From positions 131,601,437-131,665,436 of the forward strand of contig OY821520.1 of assembly GCA_963682025.1 (NCBI GenBank): a stretch of DNA of 64,000 nucleotides, in the 5' to 3' direction. Both the position numbers and the translations under genes were made by a program. Shown here piece by piece: positions 35,722 through 48,010 of the stretch (its first letter is position 1; each line of letters starts with the position of its first letter). A model generated the notes under the pieces. That model had not been told where the DNA came from. It worked only from the letters and a program-made list of their open reading frames with translations, and did no database searches. The DNA is from Cordilura impudica (lineage: Eukaryota; Arthropoda; Insecta; Diptera; Scathophagidae).

Positions 35722-36210
35722 TAACCTATACCACTATGTGGTCTGGGTACAATGACTTTGTGCTGATGTTTGTAACTACCAAAAATATTTGAATCATTTT
35801 CTGAGTTGATTTAGCGATGTCCATCCGTCCGTCCGTCCATTATTGTGTCCATGTATATCTTATAATCAAACTACAGCTCGCAGTTATGAATATATTTTGA
35901 TGAAATTTGGTATATAAGCTTTTGTTGACCATACGATGAACGCTATTGAAATTGGTGAACATTAGTGCATGTTCAGACTTCAGCTCCATACAAATTACCC
36001 CTATGATTGACTTAAGTTGTCATAATATCCAAATTATCATACAGATATCGGTCAGATTGAGTTTGTATATGTTAATTACATCCGCAAATCAGTATTCCAA
36101 AAATAAATCCTATGGGAAAATTTTTTGTCATATAAAGCTGATTCCCGATCTTCACTTAAGTCTATCAAAAAAAAAAAAAAAATATTGCACAGATTCTCAA
36201 ATGTGGTTTG
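35722..36210 (+). mobile_element. GTCY family 1, 5' part
   Basis: CCTATACCACTATGTGGTCT, TTTGTAACTACCAAAAATAT, GCGATGTCCATCCGTCCGTC and ATCTTCACTTAAGTCTATCA are in order. The copy stops near TCTCAAATGTGGTTTG and is joined to 159-bp monomers, so its 3' third is missing. Confidence 0.7.
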
Positions 36211-36650
36211 TCATTTTCTGTTTGTTTGTTTGTTTGCCCGCTATACAAATTTTTATTTTTTAAGGGATTTCTCTGAAATTTGGTACACACGATCTTCGTA
36301 CTCCAGGAAAGGTCGCCATATGCTTCTTATCGGCCACGCCTACTTTTACGTCCACTTTTTATATACAATTCATTTTCTGTTTTTTGGTATATATGTTCGC
36401 TATACAAATTTTTATTTTCAACGGATTTCTCTGAAATTTGGTACGCACGATTTCTCTACTCCAGGGAAGGTCGCCATATCCTTCGTCCCGGTCACGTCTA
36501 CTGTTACGCCTATTTTTTGTATACAGTGTTTTTTGGTACATTTGTTCGCTACACAATTTTTTTTAAACGGATTTTTCTGAAATTTGCTACGCACGATCTC
36601 TGTACTACAGGGAGGTCACCATATGATTCTTGCCGGCCACGCCTACTTTT
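36211..36650 (+). repeat. ~150-160-bp tandem monomers upstream of a Jockey-like remnant
   Basis: Three monomers share TTCGCTATACAAATTTTTAT, CTGAAATTTGGTACACACGA, TACTCCAGG..AGGTCGCCATA and GGCCACGCCTAC. The GCTATACAAA word lies at 36240, 36399 and about 36547. The same monomer family precedes the second Jockey-like remnant at 51905-52390. Confidence 0.8.
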
Positions 36651-36652
36651 AA

Positions 36653-37666
36653 ATCAGAATAACATTATACCAGATCACACAGCACCACTGAGCAAGTCCA
36701 TAGGCTAGTAACTATTATTGAGGAAAAAATATTGCTCTGCTCTTTTTATTCATGTTTCACAAGCATTCGACAAAGTCTGGCATGACAGGTTGATCTAAAA
36801 ATTAAACACATGTTACCACCCAACACTCACAAGCTTCTAGAAAGCTAACCAATTCGTAAGTTCAGAGTTGAAGAGAACGACTATAGAAGTGCACTACTAT
36901 ATACAAGCAGGAGTCCCACAGAGAAGTATTATATTTACTCATTATTATATTATTATATTTATATTATTATATTTACTCTGCACATCTGATTAACAAACAA
37001 ATGTTAACACTCACACATCGAATTTTGCTGATGATACGGCAATTTTAAGTGTACATAAGAACCCATCAATACCATCTAGATTTCTGCAGATCCACATCTC
37101 CCAACTAGAAGATTGGCTAGAGAGATGGAAAATGAAAGTTAATGAAGAGAAGTGCATCCATATCACTTTCACCCTAAGAAGGGAAACGTGCCTGCAGATA
37201 TAAATTAATAATCATAACATACTCCAACACACAAACGTAAAATATCTCGGAATTTACTTTGACTGCCGCCTCACTTATGAAATGCAAAACTTACCAAGAT
37301 GTAGTTAAAAGCTTAACGACTTACATGGCTTATTGACAGAAACTCCAAACTAATCTTAGATTGTAAGTTACTACTTTACAACTGTATTATAAAACCCCTT
37401 TGGTGCTATGGTATTCAAGTATGGGGTATGCCTCTCCGTCTAATGTTGAAAAATTGCAAAGAAGACAAAATAAGCTATTACGAATGATTACAAGTGCACC
37501 CTGGTATGTCAGAAACTCTAACATTCATAAGGACTTAATTGTTCCCTTGGTCAAAGATGAAGTTATGAGACACAGTGTTAACTATTTGCATAAACTTGAA
37601 ACTCACCTTAAAATGCTTGCCCGTAATCTACTCAACAAACGTGGCCACCTACGCCTGCCGATCTGA
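36653..37666 (+). pseudogene. Jockey-like non-LTR retrotransposon ORF2 remnant 1 (reverse transcriptase)
   Basis: Fragments in several frames read in order: an entry near NIIPDHTA, QAFDKVWHDR-like sequence near 36763, the RT active-site motif FADDTAIL at 37021-37047, QLEDWLERWKMKVNEEKC, VKYLGIYFDCRLTYE, then a C-terminal stretch with RRQNKLLRMITSAPWYVRN ending at 37666. These are the palm and C-terminal parts of a Jockey-clade ORF2. Endonuclease and early RT are absent. Several frameshifts and stops make it inactive. An A/T-rich tail with ATAATAAATAATATAATAAA lies near 37750. Confidence 0.8.
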
Positions 37667-37984
37667 TATGCTGAGGCGACTGAAGAATGACCTTTATATA
37701 TTTTTATATACATCAAGGAACAATTAAATTTTTGTCTGGCACTGTTTGGACTTTATAATAAATAATATAATAAAATAAGTGAAGATCCAATACACAAAAT
37801 AGCGTAAAAAAAATTAATAGAATTTTATAATTATTCTTTAGTTCGTATTTAATCTGTATTACATAATTTGCTGTGTTAAAAAAAAACTATTCTTTATTTT
37901 GTATATAGAAAAATGCACTGCACTGGAAACTGTTTCGATTTCTGCGCTCGTGTACGGACAAGTAACGATACTTTAATTTTAGCA

Positions 37985-38045
37985 AACAGGAGTGTTAAAT
38001 TCGGCTGTGCCGAGTCTTGCATACCCTAAACCTGAATTCTATACT
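37985..38045 (-). mobile_element. GTCY family 2 reversed 3' end (left flank of long-TIR transposon A)
   Basis: AGGAGTGTTAAATTCGGCTG, the GTGCCGAGTC hairpin and ATACCCTAAACC match the family 2 terminus at 15698. The matching 5' half is at about 44126-44455, so the same element flanks transposon A on both sides. Confidence 0.65.
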
Positions 38046-39553
38046 CATTATTATAATCAATGTTGTTAAGACTAAGAGACAGAAATGGCTAGATATCACA
38101 ATGTTGCTTTAATTGAAAGCAATAGCAATCAGCATAAATGCATTCACATATAATTACATTTTGTTTATTAGCGGTGCATCCACAATTTTTTTTTGCCTGT
38201 TGCTGTTCACATGTACAAAAGAAAACAACAAAAGCCACAAGTAATCAAAAATATGTGTACATCGCTTACACTAAACCGTATCACCTTACAGGCCCAAAAA
38301 TAAAGTTCACCGTACACCAGCGAATATAATGTATTGTTCCAAGGACATTTGAAAAAATTTTTTTTTTTGCCGAACGTAGGGGTCGCCTTTTTAGTTTTTT
38401 CGTTATATCTTCCATATTTACAGTCCGATCTTAAAGTATGATATAGCGAATTTTTTTGTCTCTGGGAGGCCAATAATTTTGCTCTGAGGTCCATTGACCT
38501 CAAGTGTACCGTTTTAGTACCTACCCCCCAAATCTCATTTCCTACCACCCAAATGAGGAACCCTAATGTTAGAAATTTATAGCTCGCGAAAAATCATAAA
38601 ACTTTTGCTCAGAAAGTATTTCGATAATTTCAGCACAACTATTTAAAAAATGCTTTTATAAATTCTTTGTTGCAGACCGTAGGGGTCACCTTTTTAAATT
38701 TGTCATAGCTTCAGTATTTACATTCAGATATTAAAGTATGATATATCGATGTGTATATAATACCGTTACTTCTCTCTCTTACTTTATTTTGACAGTGATA
38801 TTCGGTTTACCAGTGCAATAACTGTCACCGTAATACGTGTTACGTCTTTACTTTGCTAAAATAACTAATTGTGTTTTGTTTATTTTAAATATAAAACGTT
38901 AAAAAAAGAGCTAAAAAATGTCTTTCAGTATCAGTGAATTAAACAATACTAAATTGCCGACGAAGCGCGATGTAATTAGTTACTTTTTGTATCTGCGACA
39001 TAACTCTGACCGAAACCGAAAGCTGGGTGCTTTCAAACAAGAAGTTTTTAGAAGTCTTAGTCTTTTGTGGCCACACAGGAATTCCAATTTTATCTGCAAC
39101 AGCGGTTCGTAAACGTTTGGATAAGCTTTTGAATGGTTATTATAAAATGGTTAAATATCCATTAAAGTACAATGCAAATGAGTGGAATAGATTGTTCTTC
39201 ATATTGCGTTGTAAGTGCGGCATTGAGAGAAATATTCCATGCAATTGCAACGCCTCTGACAAAATCCCAGAGTGTGCGAAATGCTTGTTCATCGATCAGT
39301 GCGGTCCACGATTGATGATATTAGATGATGTTGATGATGTGATGTCGATTAAAAATAGCGATGTACCAATGTCGTCAATTATAGCACCATCGACTACGGT
39401 ACATAGCGCTACAGCCAGCGTTGGGTATGAGCCGGACAGCGAGGAAGAGCAGGAATTTGAAGAAAATGTTAGCGATTTTTCACAGACGTTACAAAAACCA
39501 TTTACTGTGGCTGACATTTCATTACGAAATTTTAGTTCGGCTTTGGATCGCTG

Positions 39554-39558
39554 CGACA
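39554..39558. other. Left target-site duplication CGACA of Transib 2
   Basis: Identical to 41851-41855. One copy is needed to restore the host reading frame through LDRCDTSV. Confidence 0.92.
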
Positions 39559-41850
39559 CACATTGGGTTGAAATCGCAAAAAATGGAGATTAATTGAATA
39601 ATGAAAATGAAGTTTTTTAAAAAATACTTATTACTCGATTATAGAGTACTAAATTCTACATCGCTACCGAAAATTTCAATGTCATATGTTTTTTACTTTT
39701 CTTGCTACGTAGCCTTAAAGTTAAGAAATTTTTAAGTTTTTTTCTAATAGTTGTGAAAATTGAAATTTGTCATACTTTAAAGCTAAATATTTTTATTTTT
39801 AACAGTCAGAAGTGATACTTTTATTATGGAATCTTCCACGTCAGGTATTTTAACGTAATTTAAAAAAAAAAATTTAACAAAAAATATGTAGAAATATTTT
39901 TTTTTTTAAATATGCTTAAATTTGGGCTATTTTTAAAATATATGTGGAGTTTTAAATGGGAATAGGGTAAAATTGGGTAAAAGTGTAAATTGTGTATTAA
40001 ACTGTAGTATGTAAGCTTTCATATTTATAAAAAAAATGTTGCGCGTTTTTGCGCCAATTAAATATATTTAATAAATTAAAAAAATAGCCACTCATAAAAA
40101 AGCGGTTCTTGTTGTCTTTAATTTGTTTTGTTCTCGTTTTCGTTGTTCCGGACACAGCTCATACAAACAAGCTTTCCATGGTCATGGTGCAAGTGACGCA
40201 GCGGTTTTCATAACGTGCATTGTTCCACTTAGAACGGTGTGTCAAAAAAAAGTTATCTGGCAAAATCCTCGCCCATCATCAACAAGATTTTGTAGGCCAT
40301 TAAAAATTGAATTTGTTAAAGAATGTTTGAGTGTCTCCACACAAGAAAAAAAAAGGGTGGATGAAGTGATAAATGAGCTTGAAAATTCTCTAGTATTCAC
40401 AGAAGACAGATCTGTAAGCGTAGCTCATAAGCTTATGTTAGTAATGGTAGATGGAAAAGTTTGCAATGCACTCACAGACACAAAATCAACCCAGAGGTGT
40501 TATTTATGTGGGTCATCCAGTAAAGATTTTAATAATGTGGAAAGAATGATCGCCAAGGAGGTAAAAACAGATACGTTGGATTTTGGTCTATCTATATTAC
40601 ATGGTTGGATTCGTTTTTATGAATGTCTTTTACACGTGTCGTATAAATTACCTATAAAAAAATGGCAAGCTAGAACTGATTCCGATAAAACAATAATTGC
40701 TGAAAACAAGAGACGAATTCAAACGGAATTTAGAAATAAAACTGGTCTTATTATAGACCAACCAAAACCCGGCTTCGGCAATTCGAATGATGGCAACACG
40801 GCTAGAAGATTTTTTGAAAACGCTAGTATATCAGCAGATATAACGAAAATTGATTTTGAACTAATTGAAAAGATGCACACAATTTTAATTGTTGTATCTT
40901 CTGGTCATGAAATCGATGTTGAAAAATTCAGGCAATTTTCATATAATACAGCTCGACTTTTTGTAGAGAAATATCCGTGGTTTAACATGCCTCCTACTCT
41001 GCATAAATTTTTAATACATGGTCCAGAAATCATTTCGCACGCTTTATTACCGATTGGCCAACTGTCAGAAGAAGCACAAGAAGCTCGAAATAAGGATTTT
41101 AAAAACTACAGAGAAAACTTTTCGCGTAAATGTAGCCGGGAGGAATCGAATCGGGATATACTGAATAGGTTTCTATTAACCTCAGATCCAATTATTTCTG
41201 GAAAAATGAAGTTAAATAAAAATAAAATAAAACACCTCCCAAAATCAGCAGTGGAGCTATTAATTTCGCCGTCAATTTTGCCGACAGAAACAGAAATCGC
41301 TTATTATATAGATGACGATGATGAGGGTGACGGTGTCGATGGATGGGAATCTGAAGAGTTTGGACATATATTCTAAAAAAACAGGTTATAAACACTTTAC
41401 AAAATAAAATATATATATTTTTGCTACTTTTTCGATAAAAGGTTATAAATATAATTTTCATTTCTCGAATAATATAGGAAAACAGTATAAAAACCAAGAA
41501 TAACATCAACAAAATGATTTAATGACTAGACAAGTGTGGGACAAAATGGGTTAAAGTTCCAAAATTGTCATTTTCACTTGGTGGTGTAAGGTACAACACT
41601 CATAGTAAATTTCATCAAAATCGGATGTCGTAAGGCTCTCCAGTTGCTTGATTTGAGAAATATTAATGCAAATTCTTTAATATAATATTAATTAAATTAA
41701 ATAAATAAAAAAAGTTCTCTTCAAAAGTATACAATATTTTTGTTTTTTTTTTTATAACTTATGTATAACTAATCCAAAAAAAAATACTACCTAATCAATT
41801 AGACCCTTCGTTGAATTAATCTCCATTTTGGGGAAATCGAACCCACTGTG
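39559..41850 (+). mobile_element. Transib 2: internally deleted copy with both ends
   Basis: The left end CACATTGGGTTGAAATCG and right end (complement CACAGTGGGTTCGATTTC) share AATGGAGATTAATT over about 40 bp. The exact duplication CGACA flanks the 2292-bp unit. It lies inside an exon of long-TIR transposon A, on the same strand as the host gene. The TIR differs from those of Transibs 1 and 3, so it is a different lineage. The 5' half of the transposase has been lost, so the copy is non-autonomous. Confidence 0.93.
40123..41376 (+). pseudogene. Transib transposase, N-terminally deleted
   Basis: The frame begins just around the first catalytic motif: only the end of the WGCDGSSGHSSYKQ-type motif remains (CSGHSSYKQ), so the first Asp is lost. 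The rest is intact for over 400 residues: VMVDGKVCNAL (second Asp), CYLC, LSILHGWIRFYECLL, GNSNDGNTARRFF, LHKFLIH (zinc His pair) and LSEEAQEARNKDFKNYREN (Glu). It ends in an acidic tail at 41376. About 250 N-terminal residues present in Transib 1 are missing. The open frame suggests the deletion is recent or the remainder is conserved by chance. Confidence 0.9.
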
Positions 41851-41855
41851 CGACA
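41851..41855. other. Right target-site duplication CGACA of Transib 2
   Basis: Matches 39554-39558. Confidence 0.92.
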
Positions 41856-44125
41856 CCTCAGTTCGCTACGGTGCCTTGTTTACTACTATGCTAATAAAAG
41901 ATTTAAAACTGTCGATTACTGCAAAAGCCAAAGTCGAGCTATCTGCAGAAACAGTAGCAAATATATGTCAGTTCTTTGATGGCCTTATCATTGATAAAAA
42001 CAAAATATTTAGAGAACGTGTAAAGTTTCGTAAGGAAGCAATGGTTGCGGCAAGACCTAATGACTTGTTAACGTGTATCTCATTCGATGGCAAGAAAGAG
42101 TCAACTTTAAAAAGAGTAACTGATGTAAATGGAACGCGAAATGTTTTTGTAAGCGAAGAACATATCACTATTGTGAAGGAGCCAGAATCCAAATTCATTG
42201 GCTACGCTACGCCAACTGACAGCACTGCTGGGGGAATCCAAAGAAGCATCGTGGATTATTTGAGTCAAGAGAACATCAGTATGGATCATTTAGTTGCTGT
42301 TAGTTGCGATGGAACTCCTACTAACACTGGCTACAAAAATGGAGTCATTGCCAGAATGGAACGTCATTTACAGAGACCGTTGCAATGGTTTGTGTGCCTT
42401 TTCCACTTCAACGAGTTACCACTAAATGCGCTGCTAAGATCATTACTTGGTAAACAGAAAGGACCTGGAATCTGGCCTGGTAGTATTGGAGATGGTATTC
42501 AGAATTGCATACATTATTCTGTAAGTTTATATTAATAGTTTTTAAGTATACTTTCTGATTTTTTATTGCTTTTACGTTTGGTCAGGTTATAGAAAATTTC
42601 GAACCCATTCCAATGGGAGAAATGCCTGCAAATATAGACGTTTGGAATGTTCGAGGCGACCAGCTTTATTTGTATCGTATGGTTTTAGCCGTTCATACCG
42701 GAAAATGCGAAGAGAGATTAGCCCACGAGAAGCCCGGTGCTATTAGCACAGCACGCTGGATAAGTACAGCCTCTCGAATCCTCCGCTATTATGTGACGTG
42801 CTCTCAACCCTCGATGATACTGAAAAACCTAGCCGAGTTCGTTGTTAAAGTATATGCGCCTTTCTGGTTCCTTGTGAAAAGCAAACCACTGGCAATTCAT
42901 GGAGGTCGAAACATTTTTCTAATACATAGCATGGATTCGTCAGTTGCCGGAAGACGTTCAACAGACCCTCCGTCCTGTTATCCAAAGTACTTTTTCCACC
43001 CTGAGAATGTGTTGTTATCGATGATAACAGACGAAGATGCGATAGTTCGTTCAGATGGCTATACTAAAATTTTATTAGCCCGTAATGATGCAACTGGATG
43101 CATTCGTCAAATGTTCGGTCCACAAGTTGTTAATTTTATAAACTTCGAAAGTGACTCATACATCCATATGATCAATTGGAATAAATTCGAATTGACAGAG
43201 CCGCCATGCTTGCAGTTCTTTACCCAAGAGCATCTGGAAGCATTACAATGTTCGCAAGATGTCATCGAATTACCAGGTAAGCGCAAGAAAAATATCTTCA
43301 TTTGATAGTTTTCTTTGCTAAACCTATTTATTTCCATAGCTTATCCATCTCATTCTCAAAATACCGAGCGTTTTGTTCATGTAGTACATGAATCTGCCAT
43401 GGCGGTCACCGACGAGCAACGCATGGGCCACATTTTATCTAAACTCGACAGCTGTCAAATATATAGCCAACTGGAATCACGTCGAGATATGATCGACTAT
43501 AATTTCTATTATTTTACTCTGCTTTTTGTTGCTTATTTCTTGTTGTATAATTTGAGGTATGATGTAAAGGTTACTTGAGGTCAAAGACTTTTGAATTAAA
43601 AAAAATTGGTCTGCCACAAACAAACCCATCGATATATCATACTTTAATATCTGAATGTAAATACTGAAGCTATGACAAATTTAAAAAGGTGACCCCTACG
43701 GTCTGCAACAATGAATTTATAAAAGCATTTTTTAAATAGTTGTGCTGTAATTATCGAAATACTTTCTGAAAAATTTTATGATTTTTCGCGTGCTATAAAT
43801 TTCTAACATTAGAGTGTCACATTAGGGTGGTAGGAAATGAGATTTGGGGGTAGGTACTAGAACGGTACACTTGAGGTCAATGGACCTAAGACCAAAATTA
43901 TTGGCCTCTGTGAGACAAAAAAATTCGCTATATCAAACTTTAGGATCGGACTGTAAATATGGAAGATATAACGAAAAAACTAAAAAGTCGACCCCTACGT
44001 TCGGCAAAAAAAAAAAAAAAATTTTTTTTTTTCAAATGTCCTTGGAACAATACTTTATATTCGCTTGTGTACGGAGAACGTTTTTTTTTCAATACGGTCT
44101 AGCTTACACATATCGATATGTACAT

Positions 44126-44455
44126 GTTCTGTTACGTGTAAACATTTGTCATTATTATCGTATGTCATTCCTCAGCTATTGGGCCTAGAGGCTCCAAATG
44201 CAATACCAAACTGTTGCAGATTATGACAAGCATTTTACGCCTAAGTAGTATGGCCAATTGCGGGCAGCAACATGTTTTCAACACACAGACAGACAGACAG
44301 ACGGACATCGCTTGATCGCCTTTCCTTTTATAAGGATTGAAAATATATATAGTGTATGTGGTCTCCGGAATTAATTTCAATGAGCTACAAATGGAAACGA
44401 CAAACTTATTTATACACTCTGCACCACAATGGTGTGGAGGGTATAAAAACGCAGA
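44126..44455 (-). mobile_element. GTCY family 2 reversed 5' half (right flank of long-TIR transposon A)
   Basis: CACAGACAGACAGACAGACG at about 44281, ACATCGCTTGATCG, GACAAACTTATTTATACACT and CTGCACCACAATGGTGTGGA followed by GGGTATAAA give the reversed 5' end. With 37985-38045 it makes one family 2 element into which transposon A inserted. Confidence 0.65.
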
Positions 44456-44513
44456 CTCATTGATTGAGTTTTTCAAGTTTTGTACTTCACTCCAAAATCA
44501 CTTCTGTCTCTAT

Positions 44514-45260
44514 TTATACCCTATACCACTATGTGGTTTGGGTATAATGACTTTGTGCTGCTGTTTGTAACAACCAAAAATATTTGACCTAGACCCATCT
44601 TTAATTATACCGATCGAATCAGAATAACTTTCTGAGTTGATTTAACAATGTCCGTCCGTCCGTCCGTCCGTCCGTCCGTCTGTGTGTCCATGTAAAGCTT
44701 ATAATCAAACTGCAGGTCGCAAATATGAATATATTTTGATGAAATTTGGTACATAAGCTTTTATCGGCCATGGGATGAACGCTATTGAAATTGGTGGGAA
44801 TCGGTCCATGTTCAGACCTAGCCCCCATACAAATTACCCATATGAAATCGACATAAATTGCCATAAGATCCAAATTGTCATATAGATCTTACTCAAATTG
44901 GGTTTGTATGCGTTCATTACATCCACTAATGAGTAGTCCAAAAATGATCCCTTTGACCCCATATAGAGCTGCTTCCCGATCTTCACTTAAATCTATTAAA
45001 AACAAAAATATTGCACTGATTCTTCTCAAATTTTGTTTGTATATATTTTTGCAAAATACAAGAGACTTTACCAAACATGATCAGGATCGGTCCATTTTTG
45101 GACCAAGTCCCTATATAGATATAGCATCCGATATGAACTTTTTTTGGTTTTTGCTTATTTTCTATGTCCAGTTAGTTGGGCCTAAGAGATAGGGTCTCTA
45201 AACGCATGGTATAGGGTATCGTATAGTCGGTCTAGACCGACTATAATTTTCTTACTTGTT
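44514..45260 (+). mobile_element. GTCY family 1, best full-length copy
   Basis: It runs from TATACCCTATACCACTATGT through TTTGTAACAACCAAAAATAT, a five-fold GTCC tract at 44651-44670, GCAGGTCGCAAATATGAATA and GATCTTCACTTAAATCTATT to GGTATAGGGTATCGTATAGT, the GTCGGTCTAGACCGAC palindrome and CTTACTTGTT. It has no coding capacity. I used it as the reference for the other copies. Confidence 0.85.
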
Positions 45261-45298
45261 TTCCATTTACTTAGTTTTAAATTGTTTACCCAATATTC

Positions 45299-45754
45299 TT
45301 ATTCTTCGATTACTTTTTTGTGTTTTACAAATTCTTCTGAAAAATTTATAAGATCTTCAGAGTGTTTTGAAAAAGTGTATCCGTTCTGAGTTAGGCATTT
45401 TTTTTTTAATGTTGAAAAATTATATGTAAATTTAGCTCTTGACTCATAAATAGGTGATTTTGTGAACTCAATTAACTGCTGTTTGATGAATTGTTTGAAC
45501 GATTCTTCAATATTATTGCCAAACAGGCCTAAGTAGCAAATTTCATTAAGTACATCATCAGTCCCCAATTATCTATTTGTTAAACTATTATCTTTTAAAT
45601 ACCCGATATATGTCATCAAAAAGTTTTGGGCTTCGAAAGCGAGATTTAGTTTTTGTATATCTGTATTTTTTAACAGCGTCGCTTTGTCCCCATAAAACGA
45701 TGGGATTAAATAGAAGGAGTTGTCATAGATATTCGAAATATAGTACACTAACAT
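45299..45754 (-). pseudogene. Unrecognised protein fragment with one in-frame stop
   Basis: Two minus-strand frames share one phase and are separated by a single TAA (after SLTNR, about 45566-45568). Together they give about 150 residues, including LNLAFEAQNFLMTYIGYLKD, LNEICYLGLFGNNIEESFKQ and FTYNFSTLKKKCLTQNGY. Composition is protein-like. No start or known motif is seen. It lies downstream of Transib 4 but does not resemble Transib proteins. Family unknown. Confidence 0.4.
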
Positions 45755-46233
45755 AAAATGCTTTAATCAAGAAAAATCTGAATTTTTAGAAAAATCGGAC
45801 CAAGGACACGCCCACCTCCCATATAATTTAAAACTATAAATTGTTACTTTGGCTACATCAATGAACGAAAAATTATGAAAATCTGTGCATATGATACATA
45901 TAAGCCTAGTAATGTGTGTGTCAGTCCTCATTGTAATTGCTACAAGGACTCTAGGTCCTACCATATATACTTTATTTTAAAAACGCTATAACACACAGAA
46001 ACAGTATCCGATTTTCATGAAACTTGGCTCCTAGATTGATATTTACTAAACACATATTTTTACTAATTTAAATTAAAATCGAACTGAAAATAAAGAAAAT
46101 ATATAAATATCCATTTTTTAAAAATGAGTTTAAAATACTTTTGCAATAAGACTTTAAAATAGAGGGAGTGACAAATTCACCACTTTCTTTTTTTTTATAT
46201 AAAATAATTAAGAACATATCTCGTTATAGTTTT
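45755..46233. other. Interval without recognisable genes
   Basis: No element ends or sustained frames recognised. Confidence 0.4.
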
Positions 46234-46613
46234 ATGCCGTTTTCTTTTCTGACAAAAAATGTCGCACTTTATTTGCACTTTTTTCGAAAAGTGTATTTTT
46301 TTATATATACATCAATCGAAAGGTCTCAAAGAGCTGTGTTCATAAAATGCCAAAAATATTTTGATTATTATCCTCTTTCCAGTCATAAGGTGAAAATATT
46401 AAAGAAAGGGGATCAATTGGGAAATATTTTCATACTGTGATCTGAAAGAAGTCAAAGGATGCAATTTTTTGCAATCTATGAGGGCTTGCCTTTGAGACCT
46501 TTCGATTGATGTATAAGGTAAGGTTGCTCTTATTTCAGAATCTATAAAAATATTCACTTTTCGAAAAAAGTGCAAATAAAGTGCGACTTTTTTGTCAGAA
46601 AAGAAAACGGCAT
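46234..46613. mobile_element. Foldback MITE (ATGCCGTTTTCTTTTCTGAC ends)
   Basis: ATGCCGTTTTCTTTTCTGAC at 46234 is inverted at the end near 46613. The arms continue through GTCGCACTTTATTTGCACTT, and CATCAATCGAAAGGTCTCAA (46310) is inverted near 46493-46513. About 100-bp arms enclose roughly 160 bp. Non-coding. Confidence 0.8.
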
Positions 46614-47964
46614 TAGATTCAATGTTGTATTAAACCATTGTATCTTAGTAAACCTTGAACAAAAATCGTGAATTTTAAAATTTTTTAAATTAATTTTTTT
46701 ATTTTTTAATTTAGTAATTTTTTAGTAATTTATTAGATTATTACAAAAACAGAAGAAAACAATTAAAGTAAACATTAAATAACAAAAAATAAATACTTAT
46801 AAGTTATAACTAAGCATCATCGCTACTTGATCCTTCCCAGAATCAATTTTCACTTTATAAAGAACTTATTCCATTTTCTTCTATTTGTTCATCGACATTT
46901 TCTCTTAGTATATATTTTTCAATTTCTTCATCTACCAACTTATATTTAATCTCTATGTTCCTCATTGATGTTAACACTGGACCGGAAGACAAAAACAAAT
47001 GGGTCATTAAATCTTTATTTGTGTCCTCTCGCGATGTTTTCCTCGTGAGAGACAATCGTTCATTTCTTATAATATTATGGCTAGCTTCCAATGCTTCTTC
47101 AGATAAAAACCCTGAACTGAAGAAGTTAATTATATTTAAATTCATAAGTTTTTATCAGTAGACATAAATATATAAATACCTATTGGAAAATTTAAAAACT
47201 CAATAACATCACATCCATGAACGAAAATTTTATGGACAGTGCTATTCCTATAATACCACCCATAATGTATTATGTACATATTTGTAGTCATCACTAGTAT
47301 TTCCTTTAATGTCTTTATATTAATTGATGATCCACTAGATAAGACCCTCAATACAATGCCAAAATTATCAATAAGTTCTTCATCAATTCCAATTATTTTG
47401 ACCGTTTCTTCATTTTTGAAAAAAAAAAAAAAAAAAAATAATCGACGAGCAGTATTTCCGTCGTTCGTATTGTCGTATACAGACTCAACTTGGTCGATTA
47501 CACTGTCCAACAGCATTTTTGGAACAGAATAGCGACCCCATAATTCTGAAAGGGTATGTTGAGTAGATCATTTTTGTAGAACAAACTTATGGTCCAGCAC
47601 GTCTGAGTATTTTTTTTATAGTGGGTCAAAGTTTTAATTTTTTGGTCGAAGGTAGCATTATACTTTATGAAAAAAATGCTGTAAGTTAATGTCTGAGAAA
47701 ATTCTTATGGTCAGAGTTGTATTGTGGAATTGTATGAGGATTATTTTTGTGGAAGATCTTAACCCTCTAACTGTTCTCTTTATGGGTCAATTTGACCCTT
47801 TTTTCGAGAAAATCAAAAAATATCCTTTAAAAAAGGACATTTAAGGATTAAAATATTCTACGAAAATGTTTGCCGAAAATTTCAGTGGGGTCACCAAAGA
47901 CACCATTGTTGTAAATAAAGCTCTTTATGCTTAATTAGTAAAATTATACACCAACATATACAAA

Positions 47965-48010
47965 ACAGGTAAAAACGGCGTGAAGTTCGGCCGGGCCAAA
48001 CACTGAGTTC
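47965..48010 (-). mobile_element. GTCY family 3 reversed 3' terminus
   Basis: AACAGGTAAAAACGGCGTGA followed by AGTTCGGCCGGGCCAAAC has the same layout as the family 1 and 2 3' ends: an AACARGTAA word then a GC-rich hairpin. Only the tip is present, inside transposon B. Confidence 0.5.

Larger units (their letters stand above)
38918..43578 (+). pseudogene. Transposase-like gene of long-TIR transposon A, disrupted
   Basis: Exon 1 starts at ATG 38918 (MSFSISELNNTKLPTKRDVI). It needs a one-base frame correction near 39075, then runs through a Cys-rich patch (CKCGIERNIPCNC, CAKCLFIDQC) to LDRCD, where Transib 2 enters. At 41856 the frame resumes exactly (TSVRYGALFTTMLIKD) and includes CISFDGKKES, VSCDGTPTNTGYKNGV and WFVCLFHFNELPLNALLRSL. 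Two short introns are clear: 42521-42585 (GTAAGT..CAG) and 43277-43339 (GTAAGC..TAG). The last exon has TERFVHVVHESAMAVTDEQR and stops at 43578. This matches a protein family common in insects and cnidarians; DDE chemistry is a guess. Only the frameshift and the Transib break it. Confidence 0.75.
38250..44125 (+). mobile_element. Long-TIR DNA transposon A (~5.9 kb) with intron-containing gene, split by Transib 2
   Basis: The left arm at about 38250-38760 and right arm at about 43615-44125 are inverted over roughly 500 bp. Examples: GTTCCAAGGACATTTG at 38337 against CAAATGTCCTTGGAAC at 44034, GACCGTAGGGGTCACC against GGTGACCCCTACGGTC, and ATATATCGAT near 38750. Outer arm sequence (TCGCTTACACTAAACCGTAT) is more diverged. 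Between them lies a spliced gene on the plus strand, interrupted by a 2.3-kb Transib. Arm similarity is high. I do not recognise the formal superfamily. Confidence 0.85.
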
